Shown piece by piece: positions 1 to 4,400 of a DNA stretch of 11,999 nucleotides. The stretch spans positions 1 to 11,999 of the forward strand of contig UZAE01012582.1 of NCBI GenBank assembly GCA_900617975.1, read 5' to 3'. Position 1 is the stretch's first letter. Each line of letters opens with the position of its first letter. Position numbers and translations under genes: made by a program. Source of the DNA: Rodentolepis nana. Lineage: Eukaryota; Platyhelminthes; Cestoda; Cyclophyllidea; Hymenolepididae. Below the pieces are notes generated by a model, which had not been told where the DNA came from, searched no databases, and was given only the letters and a program-made list of their open reading frames with translations.

Positions 1-172
1 GGGTGGACTGTAAATTATATTAGTTCGCACACGCATGTCTAGATCTACTTTTTATCTCAGTAAAAAAATGTGATCAAGGCTTTAAATGGAGTAGTAATTT
101 TTTCTGGGAAAATATTTTATAATTAGTTTTAATAATATTTTTAACCTCACATTCCTATAACTCGGAATTTGG

Positions 173-222
173 GACTAATGATAAATGTCATAAAGCCTGC
201 CATTTGAAGTATTTATTTTTTA
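173..222 (+). mobile_element. 3'-end relic of the SINE family, or 3' end of its partner LINE
   Basis: About 45 bases match only the last part of the SINE family (CTAATGATAAATGTCATAAAGCCTGCCATTTGAA, split here as ctaatgataaatgtcat and aaagcctgccatttgaa), followed by a short T/A-rich tail. Nothing before 173 resembles the SINE body. The 3' hairpin is kept with a G-T pair. Either a 5'-truncated SINE or a truncated LINE sharing the same 3' end would look like this. Confidence 0.55.
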
Positions 223-671
223 ATCTTGGCGCAGATGCCAAGTGGTAGACTGCAGGTAAAAGAAAACCTGGACTACAATAGGGTTGCAATGTACTATTCT
301 CCCGATTAAGTGGTTCTCACGTTGGTTTTTTTTTCAATCAGGGCATTTCAAGTTCCTTTTTCTATCATAGAGGAATTCGTCGAACTTATGTTTCGACTTA
401 ATCACGGCAACTCAACAGTCTTTGTGTGTGTGTTTTGCCAATTACCTATAACCATGACTGCCTTTCTCAACTTACACGTTGATCAATTCATAAGGCCCGA
501 GATTATAAAACTCATCAATGCACACCCAGTGGTGTGGATAATGACAAGTTAAGGCTATTATTCAACAAGAGGGTGTGGTTTGATGCGCCTTCCTCGTAAG
601 ATAATTGCCCTCTATCCAAGTCAACAATCGCTGTTTCTCACTTATCACAAGTTGAGTTTGGACAAAGCAGT

Positions 672-1012
672 GGGGTGTGCGATAGACTTACCTCCACGTG
701 GTGCACCCTGGGCAACGTATACTCATCAGGCGGCCAAAAAGTCTATTAACCGGCAGTTGACTTCTGACTTCAAACTACCATAACATCACTGGTTGCCATA
801 TTCTACCACTTCCAAAGTAATCATCCTACCTTTTCTCTGCCTTTGTGTCAGTCTCTTTTACATTCTTGAAACACTCTTCTGTTCCCCATCCCTCGACTTT
901 CTGTTACTTTGATGTCCACCCCCCCCCCCTCAGTAAAGCCCGAAGTCAGCTAAGTGGCTAATGATAACTATCGAAACGCCTGCCATTTGAAATAAATAAA
1001 TAAATATAAATA
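672..1012 (+). mobile_element. SINE-like repeat copy A, sense, full length
   Basis: Begins ggggtgtgcgatagactta and ends ccatttga plus an (ataa)n tail. It shares with the other copies, in order: ACTTACCTCCACGTGG, CCCTGGGCAACGTATACTCA, AAGTCTATTAACCGGCAGTTG, the CTTTGTGTC/TCTTTTACAT block, ACACTCTTCTGTTC, a C11 run at 919-929 and the terminal hairpin GGCTAATGATAACTATC. No clear target-site duplication: a 9-mer gttgagttt occurs at 651-659 and 1037-1045 but is not flush with the ends. It lies in the first SUCO intron, same orientation as the gene. Confidence 0.85.
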
Positions 1013-1068
1013 CGATGTGTAGAGAAAGAGGAGGAGGTTGAGTTTAATTTCTTTTTGGCACCATGTAG

Positions 1069-1465
1069 ATATCCAGCAAAACAGTGGGAGCAAATTGGAA
1101 CTTTCCAAGCACAGGACGTCAAAGGTTTGCAGACATTTCGTATTCCCAATCCTGCTGACGGTCGTCTTATTAAATACGTCAAGGTAAGCGCGCTCATCTT
1201 AACACCTCCTTTCTGCAAACCCCAAAAACATTTTTTTGTTTCTAACACTATATATTGACTCATCTTACCCAGTTTGAGATGCTGGACCACTATGGAAACG
1301 AGCACTTCTGTCCAATCACCATGATTCGTCTCTTCGGCTTGAGTTCAGATGATTTATATGATCCGATATCTGATCCGATTCAACAACCCTCAGGTACTAC
1401 TACCCAGTCTTCCACTGCTTCTGGAAATGCTACTTCTCTGGACGATTTGGAGCCTGAGCCGAAAG
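1069..1465 (+). CDS. SUCO: SUCO exons encoding the C-terminal half of the SUN domain
   Basis: Two exons, 1069-1183 and 1273-1465, separated by an 89-bp intron (gtaagc...acccag). The first begins with the last base of an Arg codon and reads YPAKQWEQIGTF, aligning with RYPTNKWIKLGTF of human SUCO, and ends KYVK exactly at a codon boundary. The second reads FEMLDHYGNEHFCPITMIRLFG, the strongly conserved HFGSEHFCPLSLIRVFG core that closes the SUN domain, then becomes acidic and Ser/Thr-rich with an NAT sequon. The preceding SUN strands (the ELFSSTPKDFLV region) are not visible in 1-1068, so that exon must lie upstream of the window. Confidence 0.9.
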
Positions 1466-4400
1466 GTATTCGTACTTCATAGCCCTTTAGTGGATAGGCG
1501 TTTAAGAATAAGCATCAAAGTTATATCCATTATCTTACAGACGACTCCACCACCCCTGAGGCAAATCTGTCAGATGTGTCTAAGGAGGCGGCAGCAGCAC
1601 CATCTCCTTCTCCTTTGGGTGGAAGACCTATCCATAGGTCCACGTGTGATCCCCCAGTCAACCTTAGTTCCCTCGCAGGCAATGAGTGCTCTACCGGGCA
1701 AGGATTGGAGGCCAAATCTCTTCCCAATTCAGACAAATCAGCTGGCATATGGCAACACGCCACCCGTACGTGACTTCATTCGCGTCAAGTGTTTCTTTTC
1801 TCTCTCTCTCTCTCTCTCTCTCTTTTTCTTGCCACGGAAATGCTTCATAAAGCCACGTTATTAAGGGAGGGGAGGGGGGGGGTTAAGGCGTGTGGTGTGA
1901 TCGCGCGTGAAGTTTGAAATGCGATTCAGGGTGCATATGTGGAGTCTCAACTGCATTGGATTTTCCAATTGAATTTTTACACTTCACCCATGTTTCATGT
2001 CTCATGTTTGGATAGTCAAATTTCATTTTCTAGTTTACATAAAATTAGCATGAAGTCAACGGTTCCACATCTAGTGGATTGTCGATTAACCACCTCCCTA
2101 ATATGGGGCTTTAAGTTGCCGTGGTAGAATTGGCAAATGTTTGAGAGAAATACCTCTTATTGTTGTTGGGGTTCCTCTCATTTCTTAGACGCCTACACTC
2201 AAAAGGCTCTTTTCAATTCCCTTTATAGCTGCTAATATTAAAAATTAGTTTTGTATTGCAAGTTAATACAGACTGGCGTGTCCATGTTGATGGTTTTTTT
2301 TCGTGTTGCATCATGGGGGGTCCCTTAAGATCAACATCACCACCTTTCTCCACGTGGGGCTCGTGATACGTGTTTTTTTATTTGTTCTAATCTCATAGCC
2401 TTTATCTCACATGAGTGTGTTCTATTAGCTGACTTTGAAAATATATTTGCCTGACTGAAAGCTGGCCAATGTTTGCAAATACCCTAACAAACAAAAAATT
2501 AATAAAGTAGCCTCGTGTTTTGAGAAACGCGAATTCTATTACCACTCTCTATTGAAGTTAATTAAGTAGTTGTTACAATACGAGCTCTTTAACATCTGTC
2601 GCCACTGATTTGCACATCGTGAAGAATTGTGCTTCAGTCTGTTTCCACTTGTCAAATAAGTTTATAGAATAGGGGGGGGGGGTTCTGAATGAAGATGCTA
2701 TTCAAATTGCAAGTTGACTTATTGGTAGTCATAAAAGAGGATTTGAGATACCATTGCTCGGTAGGATTGACCTTGACAAATGACCTCTTTTTGTTTGATA
2801 GTACAAGCGCATTATAATCTACAATTTGCCCCCCCCCTCCTCCCCACTACCCATTAACAATTCCCGCTTTAAATGTTCCACAGAGATAAAATATGCGGAA
2901 GGTTTGATCGCTATGTGGCTTTGTGTTAAACCCTTTTACCCCCGCTTGTTATCACAAAGATTTGTGTTCCTCATTTCATTTGCATCATTTCACCTCATCT
3001 CTCTCTCTCTGTAGGATTTGTGATGAGCATAATCCAGAGGGCAATTGGAGGCCAGAGTTCTTCATCTCATCTTCAAGGTAAGTGTCAACTTCATTTTCCT
3101 TTAAAGTCGCAGTTTTCAATGTGAGGACTTATTGCAATTTTTTCTGCTGCTGTGTCTTCTTCTTCTTCTTTGCTCAGCTTCACTTTCTCCAAAAAATGCC
3201 GCTTCCGACTCCCCGAAATCTAGTGATCCCACTAGTGATGATTTCTACTCGGTGATTTACATTTTCTCTCAACCCGATACCCTTTCACAAACTAGTGACC
3301 AACGTGCCCGAGGTCTCTATCACCTCGGCAAATGTCTTCTCGACCTTCAGGACTCCACGCCAACTCGTGACGTGCTAGCTTCCTCATTTCATCGTAAATG
3401 GAATAATTGCAACTCTGCCGCCTATTTCCTCAATCTCCCGATCTCTTCACCGCAGACACTTCCTCAATTAGCTAGACTTGCATCAGCTTATAGAAACCTC
3501 ACTTCAGTGTTTGGAAAATGGCCAGATGATGCCGGACTTCAGATGATGCAAAGTGGTGGACGCTTCAAGGGTGGACAACTTCCCTTGCCTGATTTTTTGA
3601 GAGAAAAGAAGATCCAACTTCCCCAGTTGGAAGACTTCAAATCCGCTGAAGAGTCATCGAAGGAGCAGAGTGAACCAGTGGAGTCTCCAACAGAACAATC
3701 GGAAACTAATCAAAGTCCTCCACTGTCAATCCAAACCGAGAAAAATCCCTCTTCTCCAGCTCAATCCACTTCCAACGAGCAAGAGAAGCCGGTTAGTCCT
3801 CTTCAGAATAACCCGGATATTCCATCCACAATGGATTTCCATGATCAAGAGGCCCTTACTACGGAAGGTGGTCGAGAAGTTGTTTTGCCTGCTGCTATGG
3901 GTGGTTCATGGAAAGAAACCATGTACATGCGGCTTAATAACAAAGTTCTTCAACTACAATCAGACGTTTCTGTCAGTATGAGGTCCGTCTACTAATAAAA
4001 CTATAAGTAGTATATCTCCAAAAAATTTTAATTGCATCTTGGTCTTGTCTTACAGGTATCTTGAGGAATTGAGTCAAAGCTACAAGCGTCAAACTGAACG
4101 ACTTTCTGCATCCTTCAATATTACTACGGCCTGGCTGAAAGCGACGGCGAAAGGTGCCGAGGAAAGAGATTTGCTTCAACAGGTGCGAATCGATGCATTG
4201 GAGGCTCAGTTGACGAAATTACTCCTCATTCTGGCTGAACAGGGTCTTGTTATTGTTGACAATTCCCTATCTATTAATCGTAAGTGCACTGCCGTTTGGA
4301 ATTTACGTAACGGCGCTGTAGCTCACTTGAAATGTTTTGTTTAGTTTTTTTTGAGAGGGAGAGCAGAATGCTTTCTAGCCCAACTGGTCAACGAGTTGTT

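Larger units (their letters stand above)
1..1068. other. Intron (partial) of the SUCO gene
   Basis: No SUCO exon is visible before 1069, and the acceptor accatgtag at 1060-1068 requires an upstream exon, so this stretch is most likely intron. It contains a short SINE 3' relic (173-222) and a full SINE copy (672-1012). The remaining short open frames (for example 310-552) show no recognisable protein and lack convincing splice or start context. Confidence 0.65.
1766..3014 (+). other. Large SUCO intron (1249 bp)
   Basis: Donor GTACGT at 1766, acceptor ctctctgtag at 3005-3014. It holds a (TC)n microsatellite at about 1799-1823, a G-rich tract at 1865-1882, a G11 run at 2672-2682, a C-rich tract at 2829-2845 and a second CT run before the acceptor. 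I see no exon-like open frame with good splice sites and no SINE copy here. Confidence 0.7.

Noticed and set aside
310..783. Open frames of 80 and 67 codons at 310-552 and 580-783
   Set aside because: No recognisable product. The second runs into the SINE and is partly SINE-encoded; both fit chance frames in an intron.
955..985. CTAATGA...GAAAC in SINE copy A, resembling a hammerhead ribozyme core
   Set aside because: The GAAA is not conserved in the other copies (ATAAA there), CTAATGA departs from CTGATGA, and the helices do not fit a hammerhead. The pattern is better explained by the simple 3' hairpin.
651..1045. gttgagttt at 651-659 and 1037-1045 as target-site duplication of copy A
   Set aside because: The repeats are 12 bases and about 24 bases away from the element ends, so they are not flush; probably coincidence or strongly decayed flanks.
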